64,000 nucleotides of DNA from the NCBI GenBank assembly GCA_033344875.1, contig JAWPMO010000001.1:248001-312000 (forward strand), in the 5' to 3' direction. Below are positions 38,494 through 46,742 of this stretch, piece after piece. How positions within the stretch are numbered: the first letter of the stretch is position 1; each line of letters begins with the position of its first letter. The position numbers and the translations under genes are program-made. The notes beneath the pieces are model-generated. The model was given only the letters and a program-made list of their open reading frames with translations, ran no database searches and was not told the DNA's origin. This stretch comes from Ilumatobacteraceae bacterium (lineage in GTDB: Bacteria > Actinomycetota > Acidimicrobiia > Acidimicrobiales > Ilumatobacteraceae).

Positions 38494-41400
38494 CGGAGCT
38501 CGCTGCTGATGGGATCCCCGTCACGGTGACGTGTCGGGTGTTGAAGCTCTGCCGCCAGGACTACTACCGATGGCTCCACGAACCCGTCACCGATGCTCTG
38601 CTCGACGAGGCGCACCTCACCAACGCGATCTTCGACGCCCACGTCGACGATCCGGAGTTCGGGTATCGGTTCCTCGCCGACGAGGTCCGCTCAGCCGGCT
38701 TTGACGCGTGCGACCGGACGGTGTGGCGGATCTGTCGAGACAACGGCTGGTGGTCGGTGTTCGGCAAGAAGAAGAGCAAAGCGGGCAAGCCGGGCACGCC
38801 GGCCCATGACGACCTGGTGAAGCGCGACTTCACCGCAGCGGGTCCTGACGAGTTGTGGCTCACGGACATCGAGCGCCACGAGGCGCTTCCCAACCGTGTG
38901 GTGATGAAAGGACACCACCGTGTGCTCGTCGCAGCGGGCGCACCGAAGCTGAGGGCAGCCTGATCCGGGGAACGCCGGGGAGGGTGGACAGCAGCCCTGA
39001 CAACGACGGAACGGGCCAGCACTGCCAGATGGTCCGGGTCCGGCAAGCAAGACGGAAAGGCGTACGTGAGGAACCAGCGACTGAACGCTCCTCAAGAGAG
39101 CCAGCAGCTCGAACCTGGTGGATCTGGGCTGCGTAGCAACGCGCACCCGCACGATGTGCGGGGAACTCTGCGGTCGGGTGATGTCGCCGGCCGGGAGGCC
39201 ACGATGAAGGCCTGCGGCGTAGTCGTGGCGATGTTGCAGGGGCATAGCTGGACGCCGACCCCGTCGAACGGTTGGAGAGTGAACGTGGGAACCATCCCGC
39301 TGGTCCCTCCCCGCTGCCCAGCCAGGGTGGCGGGTGGGAAGGCCCGTTGCCGGTTGATGCCGGTGGGGTGGGGCGGAGGACCCGTAGTAGTCCGAGGCCG
39401 GGAAAGCCGGTCACATGGCGAAGGGGTCCAGCGTGTTCGCAGCAGACAAGCGGAGCGTGGAGGTCGCTGGTGAATACCGGCGCGCCGTGGCCGAGCCTCG
39501 AAGAGGCCGAGCTGCGGGTACGCGTGATGCAGACGAAGCTGCACCACTGGGCGAAGGCCGATCCTGGCCGTCGCTTCGATGACTTGTTCAACCTCGTGTA
39601 TGACCCGGCGTTCCTCACCGTGGGGTGGCGTCGGGTGCGGGGCAACAAGGGCGCACGAACCGCCGGGGTCGACGGAATCGCACCGCGATCGGTCGTTCTC
39701 GGTGTCGAGGAACTGCTGACGGGCATCAGGGATGACCTGAAGGCCCGTCGGTTCGTTCCTCAACGGGTGCGGGAAAGGACGATCCCGAAGGGCAACGGCA
39801 AGGTCCGTGCCCTGGGGATCCCGACGACCGCAGACCGGATCGTGCAGTCCTCGTTGAAGCTGGTGCTCGAACCGATCTTCGAGGCGGACTTCAAGCCCTG
39901 TTCGTATGGCTTCCGTCCGAAGCGCCGAGCTCAAGACGCGATCGCCGAGATCCACTACCTCGCGTCACCGACCCGGAACTACGGGTGGGTGTTCGAGGCG
40001 GACATCGAGGCGTGCTTCGACCAGATCGACCACGCGGCCCTCATGGACCGGGTGCGGAATCGGGTCGGGGACAAACGCGTGCTGGGGTTGGTGAAGGCGT
40101 TCCTGCGAGCCGGTGTCCTCTCCGAGGACGGCGCCTGGCGGGAGACGATCACCGGCACACCCCAAGGCGGGATCCTCTCGCCGCTGCTGGCCAACATCGC
40201 GTTGTCCGTGCTGGACGAGCACTTCACCCAGAAATGGGACGCGCTCGGAGGGGAATGGACGCGTGCCAAGCGCCGTCGCGCCGGGGAACCGGTCATGAGA
40301 CTCGTCCGCTACGCGGACGACTTCGTGGTCATGGTCCACGGCACCCGCGACGACGCCGAAGCACTCCGCGACGAAGTCAGCTCGGTGTTGGCCCCGATGG
40401 GCTTGCGCCTATCAGACGCCAAGACGAGGGTCTGCCACATCGACGAGGGGTTCGACTTCCTGGGATGGCGCATCCAGCGTCGCGCCTGGCGAGGCCGGAC
40501 CGGCAAGACCGCTGTCTACACCTACCCGTCCAAGAAGAGCCTGCGCTCGATCATGGACAAGGTGCGACAGCTCACCCGCCGAGCGAAACATCGAACGCTC
40601 GCAGACCTGCTGCGCCGACTGAACCCGGTGCTGCGGGGCTGGTGCAACTACTTCAGGCACGGCGTGTCATCACGCACCTTCGGCTACCTCGACCACTTCG
40701 CCTTCTGGCGGATCGTCGGCTGGCTGAAGAAGCGACACCTCGGCTTGAACATGCACACCCTCATCCGGCGCTACGTCCCCAACTGGGAGATGCGCGCCGG
40801 CGGGATCGACATGTTCCGACCGGAAGCGGTCGCCATCGAGCGCTACCGATACCGGGGCACGAAGATCCCGACCCCATGGGACAGCGAGACCACAGGATCA
40901 CCCGCACCAGCGGCATGAACACGTGGAGAGCCGGATGCAGTGGAAGCTGCACGTCCGGTTCGGAGGGCGGGCCGGAGAAACCCACCCACCGAAAGGTGGA
41001 CAGGGCGCTCCGGTCCGACCCCTACACCGAGCACTGGACGCGGGAGGGCAAGCTCTACATGTGTGCGATCAAAGACGTCTGGTCGAACCGGATTGTTGGC
41101 TACTCGATCGACAGCCGCATGAAGGCCCGACTCGCCGTCCAGGCGATCGACAACGCCGCTGCTCGACGCGGCGGTGACGTTGCAGGGTGCATTCTGCATT
41201 CGGATCGCGGGTCGCAATTTCGTTCACGAAAGGCGCAGCGAGCGCTGGTCCGCCACGGCATGGTCGGCTCGATGGGCCAGGTCGGCTCCGCAGGCGACAA
41301 CGCCGCGATGGAATCGTTCTTCTCACTCCTGCAGAAGAACGTCCTCAACCGGCGCGCATGGGCGACTCGTGACGAGCTGCGCATCGAGATCGTCACCTGG

Positions 41401-41502
41401 ATCGAACGCACCTACCACCGCCGGCGACGCCAGCCCCGCCTCGGCCGATTGACCCCGATCGAATACGAGACCATCATGACCCCGACCACCAAAGCCGCCT
41501 AA
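38490..41502 (+). CDS. IS3-family transposase OrfB, interrupted by group II intron
   Basis: OrfB consists of two exons, 38490-38870 and 41026-41502; joined in frame they give 285 aa, the usual length. The exon 1 end carries the first catalytic Asp (DELWLTDI) and exon 2 begins TEHWTREGK, exactly the continuation expected for an IS3 integrase core. The second Asp (HSDRGSQF) and the Glu (AMESFF) are in exon 2, so the DDE triad is complete only after splicing. Unspliced, translation reads into the intron and stops at 38963. OrfB is mostly made as an OrfAB fusion by -1 frameshifting; its own GTG start overlaps the OrfA stop. Confidence 0.88.
39470..40918 (+). CDS. ltrA: Group II intron reverse transcriptase/maturase
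   Basis: This 482-aa protein has the RT fingers-palm (NKGARTAGVDGI; YGFRPKRRAQDAI), the active site YADD at residues 281-284, the motif GTPQGGILSPLLANIAL and a maturase X domain (RGWCNYFRHG). No C-terminal HNH endonuclease Cys pattern is seen, so it is an endonuclease-minus type that would home to single-stranded or replicating DNA. The GTG at 39470 has a GGAGGTCG ribosome site nearby, which decides the start against longer frames. It also assists intron splicing. Confidence 0.93.
   Translation: MNTGAPWPSLEEAELRVRVMQTKLHHWAKADPGRRFDDLFNLVYDPAFLTVGWRRVRGNKGARTAGVDGIAPRSVVLGVEELLTGIRDDLKARRFVPQRVRERTIPKGNGKVRALGIPTTADRIVQSSLKLVLEPIFEADFKPCSYGFRPKRRAQDAIAEIHYLASPTRNYGWVFEADIEACFDQIDHAALMDRVRNRVGDKRVLGLVKAFLRAGVLSEDGAWRETITGTPQGGILSPLLANIALSVLDEHFTQKWDALGGEWTRAKRRRAGEPVMRLVRYADDFVVMVHGTRDDAEALRDEVSSVLAPMGLRLSDAKTRVCHIDEGFDFLGWRIQRRAWRGRTGKTAVYTYPSKKSLRSIMDKVRQLTRRAKHRTLADLLRRLNPVLRGWCNYFRHGVSSRTFGYLDHFAFWRIVGWLKKRHLGLNMHTLIRRYVPNWEMRAGGIDMFRPEAVAIERYRYRGTKIPTPWDSETTGSPAPAA
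40928..40961 (+). ncRNA. Group II intron domain V
   Basis: A 34-nt hairpin starts GAGCCGGATGCAGTGG and ends CGTCCGGTTC: the lower stem GAGCCGG/CCGGTTC contains the catalytic AGC-type triad, with a GGAA-type loop and a two-base bulge. The length and shape are those of the catalytic domain V. A CACC-GAAA-GGTG hairpin of domain VI follows. Confidence 0.9.
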
Positions 41503-41508
41503 CAAACC

Positions 41509-41538
41509 CCATCTGTCACCGAAACGTGCAGCAGACCC
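41509..41538 (-). repeat. IS3 right terminal inverted repeat
   Basis: Read on the minus strand it begins GGGTCTGCTGCACGTTTCGG, matching the left repeat. It is followed on the plus strand by CTC, the copy of the target duplication. Confidence 0.85.
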
Positions 41539-41643
41539 CTCAGTTCCGCCACGACGTCTTAGCGGCGAACAGTCACGGTGAAGCTTCGTTGGGTGTCCGT
41601 CATGCCCTGCTGCTGTCACACTCGAAAGGTACCGTTTAAGGCC

Positions 41644-42651
41644 ATGCGGGATGAGGACGAGGCCGAAGGGTCGGCGACGGCCCGGCCGCCGGGATCGCTG
41701 ATCGATCGTCTGCTGTCGTCCCCTGATCACGTGACGGTCGAGGAGGCGAACCTGCTCGTTTTGCGACTCGCTCGTTCCGTCACGAAGTCACTGCCACCGT
41801 TGGCGGGCACGACGTGGAATGTCGCGGCGATTGAGGACCTGGTAAACGAGGTGTGGGCTGAAGACATCGTGTTCCGCTGCGCGCAACGCGCCGGTACCGA
41901 CAAGGACTTCAAGCGGATGTTGAAGGCAGCGGTTCACAACATGACCGTCGACTCGCTTCGCAAGGAGGACGACCTGCCGATCCGCGAACGAGTGCAGGAC
42001 GTCTTGGACGAGGGCCCGTTCATCTGCGAGATGGACGCGTACGGACTCGATGGCTTCGAACCAGGCCGGCGCTATCAGGACGACGAACGCGAGCTGGTGC
42101 GAGTCGCCAACCTGGAACACCTGCCGCTCATCTACCAACGACCCGACGCCAAGAAGCGGTCGCCGTTCGCGAAACGCGCTGACCTCGAACGCGTGCTCAC
42201 GAAAGTGCTCACCTTCGCGGCGGCATTCGTGATGCTGAACTCCTTGACGGCCGTGATCAAAGCGCGCCTGAACCGTTCTCGGTCATTCGTGCACGTCGAG
42301 TGGACCTTCGACGACGAGGAACGCTCTGACCACGCCGAGCGCGACGACTCACAACCCGAAGCCACGGTCATCGCCACCGAGATCTGGGCGTCGCTCACCA
42401 AGGACGAGAAGGTCGCGGTGGCATACATCAACCTCCCGACGCGCGAAGCGGCCGCGAAGATGGGTGTGAAGAGCCCCACCACGGCAAGCAAACGCATCGC
42501 GAGCGTCCGCGCCGAGCTCGAAGAACAGCTCACCGGGATGGACGAGCTGCAACCTGCCATCGTTGCCGAGTTGCTCCGCCTGCACGGTGAACATTGGACA
42601 GAACCGGCAGATGCTTCGTTGGTTGAAGGTGAGGACACCACCAATGGCTGA
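41644..42651 (+). CDS. Divergent sigma-70-like factor
   Basis: This 335-aa protein has a region-2-like segment (IEDLVNEVWAEDIVF, then FKRMLKAAVHNMTVDSLRKE) that mirrors the DLVQEVF ... NLAIDRLRR pattern of sigma factors. It also has a C-terminal region-4-like helix-turn-helix (LTKDEKVAVAYINLPTREAA, then SKRIASVRAELEEQL). The 100-residue middle is unusual and longer than in ECF sigma factors. I chose the ATG at 41644; the frame is open 66 bp further upstream, but those residues are Cys-rich and overlap the IS flank. The stop overlaps the next gene by 8 bp. It heads a six-gene run; probable role is to direct RNA polymerase to the promoter of this module, an inference. Confidence 0.6.
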   Translation: MRDEDEAEGSATARPPGSLIDRLLSSPDHVTVEEANLLVLRLARSVTKSLPPLAGTTWNVAAIEDLVNEVWAEDIVFRCAQRAGTDKDFKRMLKAAVHNMTVDSLRKEDDLPIRERVQDVLDEGPFICEMDAYGLDGFEPGRRYQDDERELVRVANLEHLPLIYQRPDAKKRSPFAKRADLERVLTKVLTFAAAFVMLNSLTAVIKARLNRSRSFVHVEWTFDDEERSDHAERDDSQPEATVIATEIWASLTKDEKVAVAYINLPTREAAAKMGVKSPTTASKRIASVRAELEEQLTGMDELQPAIVAELLRLHGEHWTEPADASLVEGEDTTNG

Positions 42652-43609
42652 GCAACATCTGTCGGAACTCGAACTGCTTGACGTCGCCCTGGGCGACGCC
42701 TCGTCCGCCGCGCTCGACCACGTCGAGGCGTGCGGCGAGTGCCGGGCCGCTGCTGCGCAACTCGCTGCCGATCTTGAGCGTTCCGGCCAGGAGCGTGCCG
42801 TCGAAGTAGCTGAACGCCGCGCTGTCCACGCGCCCACGTCGCCCCGCGAGCCGGCGGCCGGGGATGTGTGGCGAGCGACGTGGGACGACATCGCGCAACT
42901 CGTGCTCGTGATCGCTGTCAACGAGGACGACGACATGGTGAAGGTCGCAGCAGTCGGCGAACTCGACGCTGCCGACAACCAGAGCATTCCGATCGACGAA
43001 CAGGTACTTGGATGGCCGGCCGTGGCACTGCTAGGCGTTCAGGCGAGGATCCCGACCAGAACGCTCTACATGCTGCACGGACAGTCAGTGCCGCTCGAAC
43101 CACAAGAGGTCGCCGAACCAGTCGTCAGTGCCACTGACCTGCGCTCACTCGAGCACGCGACCTTCCACGAGAACCTCGCGCATCTCACGGAAGCGACGTG
43201 GGTGCCAGCACACGCCACAGGATCACTCGCCGAACAACTCCGAGCGATGTGGTCGAGACCGAGCCAACTGGCTCAAGCGCTCGACATCGGGAACACCGAG
43301 GCACGTGAACTCATCCAAGGCAAGCGTGCGCCAACGTCAACCGAGGCGGCAGTGCTGGCTGGACTCGGTGTTGACGCATCCGGGGTCGCGCCCCCGCCGG
43401 CGAACGCAATCTGGGCTGTTGACCGGCCGCAGTTCAGGCAGCACTGGCGGGACCTAGCTGACACGTCCGGTGTCAGCGAGGCCGACTACCGGTGGACTGC
43501 GTACATCGACGGCCAGTTCGCGCTCGCAGCACGGCAAACCGGGGCTGACACCAACAGCCGCGAGACATGGCTCGGCAGGATCAGCGAGGTGCTCGATGGG
43601 CTGGCCTGA
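42644..43609 (+). CDS. Anti-sigma-like zinc protein with HTH domain
   Basis: This 321-aa protein has an N-terminal zinc motif H26-x3-C30-x2-C33 (HVEACGEC), the signature of zinc anti-sigma factors. A central 130-residue domain has no family I know. A helix-turn-helix follows (SQLAQALDIGNTEAREL), similar to XRE/Cro proteins, and then a Trp-rich tail. It overlaps the sigma gene by 8 bp and the peptidase gene by 14 bp, so all three are coupled. By analogy with HTH repressors cleaved by ImmA/IrrE-type peptidases (ImmR/ImmA, DdrO/IrrE, CapH/CapP), it is the likely substrate of the next protein and the inhibitor of the previous one. Confidence 0.6.
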   Translation: MAEQHLSELELLDVALGDASSAALDHVEACGECRAAAAQLAADLERSGQERAVEVAERRAVHAPTSPREPAAGDVWRATWDDIAQLVLVIAVNEDDDMVKVAAVGELDAADNQSIPIDEQVLGWPAVALLGVQARIPTRTLYMLHGQSVPLEPQEVAEPVVSATDLRSLEHATFHENLAHLTEATWVPAHATGSLAEQLRAMWSRPSQLAQALDIGNTEARELIQGKRAPTSTEAAVLAGLGVDASGVAPPPANAIWAVDRPQFRQHWRDLADTSGVSEADYRWTAYIDGQFALAARQTGADTNSRETWLGRISEVLDGLA

Positions 43610-44585
43610 CCCGATCGCGCTGCGCCATCGCGCCGAGGAACTGGTAAGCACCTTCGACGATGACCTCATCGATCAGCTCCGCCATGATCCGGCCGCGGGG
43701 GTCGCGGCGTTAGGCATCACCGTCGTCGACACCGCCACCAGCGGAAGCAGCTGTGACCTGGATGCCAGCTACAACCGCCGCACGAACGTGATCTCCGTCT
43801 CGGAGCTCGCATCACCCAGCAGGCGTCGCTTCTCGCTGCTGCATGAACTCGGCCACGAGCGCATCAACAAGTCGGCTGTCGGCGGCGGGGTGGCGGACTG
43901 GCTCGATGGCTTCGACCGGAATGCCGACGCCGTCGAGGAACGGATCTGCGATGCGTTCGCCGCTCACATCATGTTCAGCGGCGCCGATGTGTCCCTTCCG
44001 TCGAACTTCGGCGCTCGCGCCGTGATCGACCTGTGGGAGGCCGGCACGGCGAGCCGTGAGGCGTGTTGTGTGTTCGCCGCTCAGCATCTTGGCGCGCCCG
44101 GGATGGTGGTCCTCGCCCGCGACGGTGTGGTGCTGTTCTCGTCGCCTCACTCGCTGCAGTTCCGGATCAGTCGTGGCGTTGAGCAGGACGAGCGATCGGC
44201 GATCGCCCGGGCCGGCAACGAAGGGCTCGCGCGAGCGCACCGCGAGCGGCCGACACTGCGCTCGGGTCCGTCGTACACCGATCTTGATGGCGACGCCCGA
44301 CTGACCGATGACGGCTACGTGTTCGCGGTTCTGCGCGAATCGCGTCAGCGCACGGATCGCCACGGCACACCTGAGCGCCGCCCCTGGACGTGCTCGACGT
44401 GCGGCGACGACATCACCGACGAAGACTGGTGCAACGTGTGCCGCCAGCGGATCTGTCCGGAGTGCGGGTGCCGATGCGCTGGACCGCGGCCCGAGCCGAA
44501 GGCTGAGCGCAGGTGCGGCGCATGCGGCATGGCCGCTGCTGCGGCGGTGTCGGAGTGCGAGCTGTGCGGCGCTGAGCTGGGCTGA
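43596..44585 (+). CDS. ImmA/IrrE-type (M78) metallopeptidase with zinc-ribbon tail
   Basis: This 329-aa protein has an ImmA/IrrE catalytic core with HELGH at residues 83-87 (two zinc His and the catalytic Glu) and a Glu pair near 114-115 in place for the third ligand (EERICDAFAAHI). The C-terminal 80 residues hold several Cys pairs (CSTCGDD, WCNVCRQRICPECGC, CGACG, CELCG) forming two or more zinc ribbons, which M78 peptidases usually lack. The start ATG lies inside the end of the upstream gene. Predicted role: cleave the anti-sigma/HTH protein on a stress or phage signal sensed through the ribbons; the cleavage and trigger are inference. Confidence 0.78.
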   Translation: MGWPDPIALRHRAEELVSTFDDDLIDQLRHDPAAGVAALGITVVDTATSGSSCDLDASYNRRTNVISVSELASPSRRRFSLLHELGHERINKSAVGGGVADWLDGFDRNADAVEERICDAFAAHIMFSGADVSLPSNFGARAVIDLWEAGTASREACCVFAAQHLGAPGMVVLARDGVVLFSSPHSLQFRISRGVEQDERSAIARAGNEGLARAHRERPTLRSGPSYTDLDGDARLTDDGYVFAVLRESRQRTDRHGTPERRPWTCSTCGDDITDEDWCNVCRQRICPECGCRCAGPRPEPKAERRCGACGMAAAAAVSECELCGAELG

Positions 44586-44677
44586 CGGCCGCTGGGCACC
44601 TCGAATGGACAGATCGGGGCGATCGTCCGTTGTCGATGGGTGACAAACCAAGTTCCCCTCAACGGAGGATTTCACCC

Positions 44678-45661
44678 ATGACCATCAAGACGACCAGCCA
44701 GGCGTTCGACGAACTCGACGAGAACCTGAAGCTCGACCCGCGCGAACGCGCCCGCGCCATCAAGATCCACAACGAGATCACCGCCGCACTCATCAAGGTG
44801 CAGTTGGCGATTGCCGCCTTCCTGCAGGGCTCGTTCGCCCGCAAGACGATGCTCGCCCCGCTGCGCGACATCGATAAGGTCCTGATCCTGGCCTGGGACC
44901 CCAACGACAAGGGGCCTGGCTCCGCGAGCAGGGCCGCTCACAAGGTCGCCGGAACGCTCCGGGACCTGTACCCGAACCACACGGTGACGATCGGGAAGCA
45001 CTGCGTCAAGCTCGAACTGGACTCGGACGACTTCACGTTCGACATCGTCCCCGCGGTCGAGACCGACGACGGGACCGGCGACGTGTGGATCATCGACACC
45101 GAGCAGGACCGCTGGGAGCGTTCCAACACCCGCACCCTCATCTCGATTATCCAGCAGCGGAACCAGGACTGCGATGGCCGTTGGGTGCGCCAGGTCCGCT
45201 TCGTGAAGCTGTTCGTACGCGAACAGCTCGACGGGATCGTGCCGGGACTCCACGTCGAGAAGTACACGTGGGACTCCGTCAAGGACAACATGCCCCACGA
45301 CGGGGCTGTCGCTGCGATCCTCGCCAAAGGCGCCGAGCTGCTCGCCCCTGGGACCACCTACACCGAGCCGACCGGACGGGATCGCATCGATCACCGTCTG
45401 TCCACCGTGGACCGTCAGCGCGCCCACACCGAGTTCACCAGGGCCGCTGCGGCCGCTGCGAAGGCCGTGACCCACGCCCGCAACGGCGAGCACAACGCCG
45501 CGATCGCCATCTGGCACTCGCTGTTCGGTGACGACTTCTCCAAGCCCGACGAGCGCTCTGCGATCAAGGCGCTCGATCGTGGCGCCGGGATTGCCGGCAC
45601 CGTCACGTCGACCGCCCCGGTGAAGGCACCGAAGACCCGGTCGTGGAGGCCCGGCGCCTGA
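44678..45661 (+). CDS. CD-NTase-like nucleotidyltransferase (CBASS cyclase)
   Basis: This 327-aa protein has the nucleotidyltransferase core of the cGAS/DncV-like family: GS at 51-52 (LQGSFARKT), the metal-binding pair D64-x-D66 (LRDIDKVLIL) and a third acid at D122 (FTFDIVPAV). The rest is the helical OAS-like domain. In CBASS such enzymes make a cyclic di- or trinucleotide on phage infection. An ideal ribosome site (GGAGG) lies 9 bp before the ATG, deciding the start; it is the best in the operon and suggests higher expression from here on. The protein ends in a short tail, RSWRPGA, possibly the site of conjugation by the downstream E2. The product is unknown. Confidence 0.75.
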   Translation: MTIKTTSQAFDELDENLKLDPRERARAIKIHNEITAALIKVQLAIAAFLQGSFARKTMLAPLRDIDKVLILAWDPNDKGPGSASRAAHKVAGTLRDLYPNHTVTIGKHCVKLELDSDDFTFDIVPAVETDDGTGDVWIIDTEQDRWERSNTRTLISIIQQRNQDCDGRWVRQVRFVKLFVREQLDGIVPGLHVEKYTWDSVKDNMPHDGAVAAILAKGAELLAPGTTYTEPTGRDRIDHRLSTVDRQRAHTEFTRAAAAAAKAVTHARNGEHNAAIAIWHSLFGDDFSKPDERSAIKALDRGAGIAGTVTSTAPVKAPKTRSWRPGA

Positions 45662-46161
45662 TGCCGCTCGACAACGACACCGTCCTCGCCGACCCGTGCG
45701 CCGCGATCAGCGTCGTACGGGCGGCGATGCCGAACATCGTCGGGACCGTCATCACCGACGCCGACGCCCATCACGTCTCGATGGAGATGCGCCTCGCCCC
45801 ATCGCTCGAGTTCAAGCCGCACGGCTACCCGGTCGAGTGGGTTCGGATCGTCGTCCGTCGTGGGACGAACCCGCCGGCCGCGTACCCGTTGCGGGCTGGA
45901 CTCACCTGGTATCACCGCTACCCGACGATCAAGGGTGAGCGGGTGAGCGGGAAGCTGTGCCTGTGGTACCCGAAGGATCCGGAGCACCTGAAGTGGAGGT
46001 GGGCGGACGGGTTCGAGCAGTTCATCATGCTCGTCCACAAGCACCTTCTCGGCGAGGAGTACTTCCGCCGCCACGGCGAATGGCCCTGGGTTGACGCCCC
46101 GCATGGCGAACGTGCCGATGGGCGTCCGCATCCTGTGCCCGGGAGGTTGATGAGCGCATGA
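45661..46161 (+). CDS. E2-like protein of short type II CBASS
   Basis: This 166-aa protein reads like the E2-like domain linked with CBASS: a beta-rich N-terminus, then the segment GKLCLWYPKD with Cys100 as candidate catalytic cysteine, a Trp-rich helix region (LKWRWADGFEQF), and the C-terminal EWPWVDAPHG motif. In short type II CBASS an E2-like protein works without E1 or JAB partners and modifies the CD-NTase. No E1 or JAB domain gene is nearby here, which fits. The ATG overlaps the CD-NTase stop (TGATG). The assignment is by pattern and neighbourhood. Confidence 0.65.
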   Translation: MPLDNDTVLADPCAAISVVRAAMPNIVGTVITDADAHHVSMEMRLAPSLEFKPHGYPVEWVRIVVRRGTNPPAAYPLRAGLTWYHRYPTIKGERVSGKLCLWYPKDPEHLKWRWADGFEQFIMLVHKHLLGEEYFRRHGEWPWVDAPHGERADGRPHPVPGRLMSA

Positions 46162-46742
46162 TCGCCCAGACCGCACAGACAGCGGCAGACGACTGGGACT
46201 GGTTGAAGAACGCCAGCGTCGTCGGCGCCGCCCTCGGGCTCGTCGGCGTCATCGTGACGATGTGGGTCAACTCGCTCATCGCTCGGCGCCGCCAACGACG
46301 GGAGCGCTATGCCGACATGGCCGCAACGCTTGCGGCGTGGATCGAAGTGCCGTTCATGATCCGCCGGCGGACCTCGAACGACAAGGCCACGATCGACCAC
46401 ATCGTCACCCACATCCAGGGCCTCCAGCATCAGCTGACCGTCGACCACGCCGAGCTCCGCTCAGACTGTCGATGGCTCGCGAAGTGTCGTGACAAAGCAC
46501 AACACGCGATCCAGGCCGCCGCCAAGCCGTACATCGACGAGGCGTGGAACCTGCCGCCGATCTCGTCGACGAGCGAGCTCGTCATCGGAGAATGGGGGCC
46601 GACCGACGCCCGCTGCTCGGTGGAAGCGTTCGTCGACCACCTCCGCTGGCGGTTCGGCTGGCGATGGGTGCTCAACCCCGTGCGCCGGCTGACAGCCCGG
46701 GTCGTACGGCAGGCACGTCGCCGAACGTCTGGGAGCAGTTGA
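46158..46742 (+). CDS. Single-pass membrane protein, candidate CBASS effector
   Basis: This 194-aa protein has one transmembrane helix (about residues 19-39), a basic juxtamembrane patch (ARRRQRRERYADM), then a soluble helical domain with a FMIRRR segment and several conserved-looking tryptophans, and a basic C-terminus. Its ATG overlaps the E2 stop (ATGA). Position directly after CD-NTase and E2 is where CBASS encodes its effector; membrane effectors of known types have two or more helices, so this may be a less studied class. Role is inferred from context only. Confidence 0.6.
   Translation: MIAQTAQTAADDWDWLKNASVVGAALGLVGVIVTMWVNSLIARRRQRRERYADMAATLAAWIEVPFMIRRRTSNDKATIDHIVTHIQGLQHQLTVDHAELRSDCRWLAKCRDKAQHAIQAAAKPYIDEAWNLPPISSTSELVIGEWGPTDARCSVEAFVDHLRWRFGWRWVLNPVRRLTARVVRQARRRTSGSS

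Larger units (their letters stand above)
38871..41025 (+). mobile_element. Group II intron (retroelement) in IS3 OrfB
   Basis: The boundaries are set by the interrupted coding frame: exon 1 ends with ATC at 38870 and exon 2 starts with ACC at 41026. The intron begins GAGCG (near the GUGYG consensus) and ends TAC (an AY end). It holds about 600 nt of ribozyme domains I-III, the maturase gene in domain IV, and a classical domain V at 40928-40961, followed by domain VI. One-base alternatives at the junction cannot be excluded. Insertion here would be retrohoming or ectopic transposition into the IS. Confidence 0.88.
38116..41538 (+). mobile_element. IS3-family insertion sequence carrying a group II intron
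   Basis: The element is bounded by imperfect 30-bp inverted repeats starting GGGTCTGCTGCA and by a 3-bp target duplication CTC (38113-38115 and 41539-41541), both normal for IS3. It encodes OrfA and OrfB with a -1 frameshift window, and OrfB is split by a 2.15-kb group II intron. Without the intron the IS would be about 1.27 kb, a normal size. The intact repeats and duplication show a single insertion of the whole unit. Confidence 0.9.

Noticed and set aside
39272-39469. A longer N-terminus for the intron maturase
   Set aside because: The extra residues are Gly/Arg-rich and lie in ribozyme RNA; a ribosome site supports the GTG at 39470.
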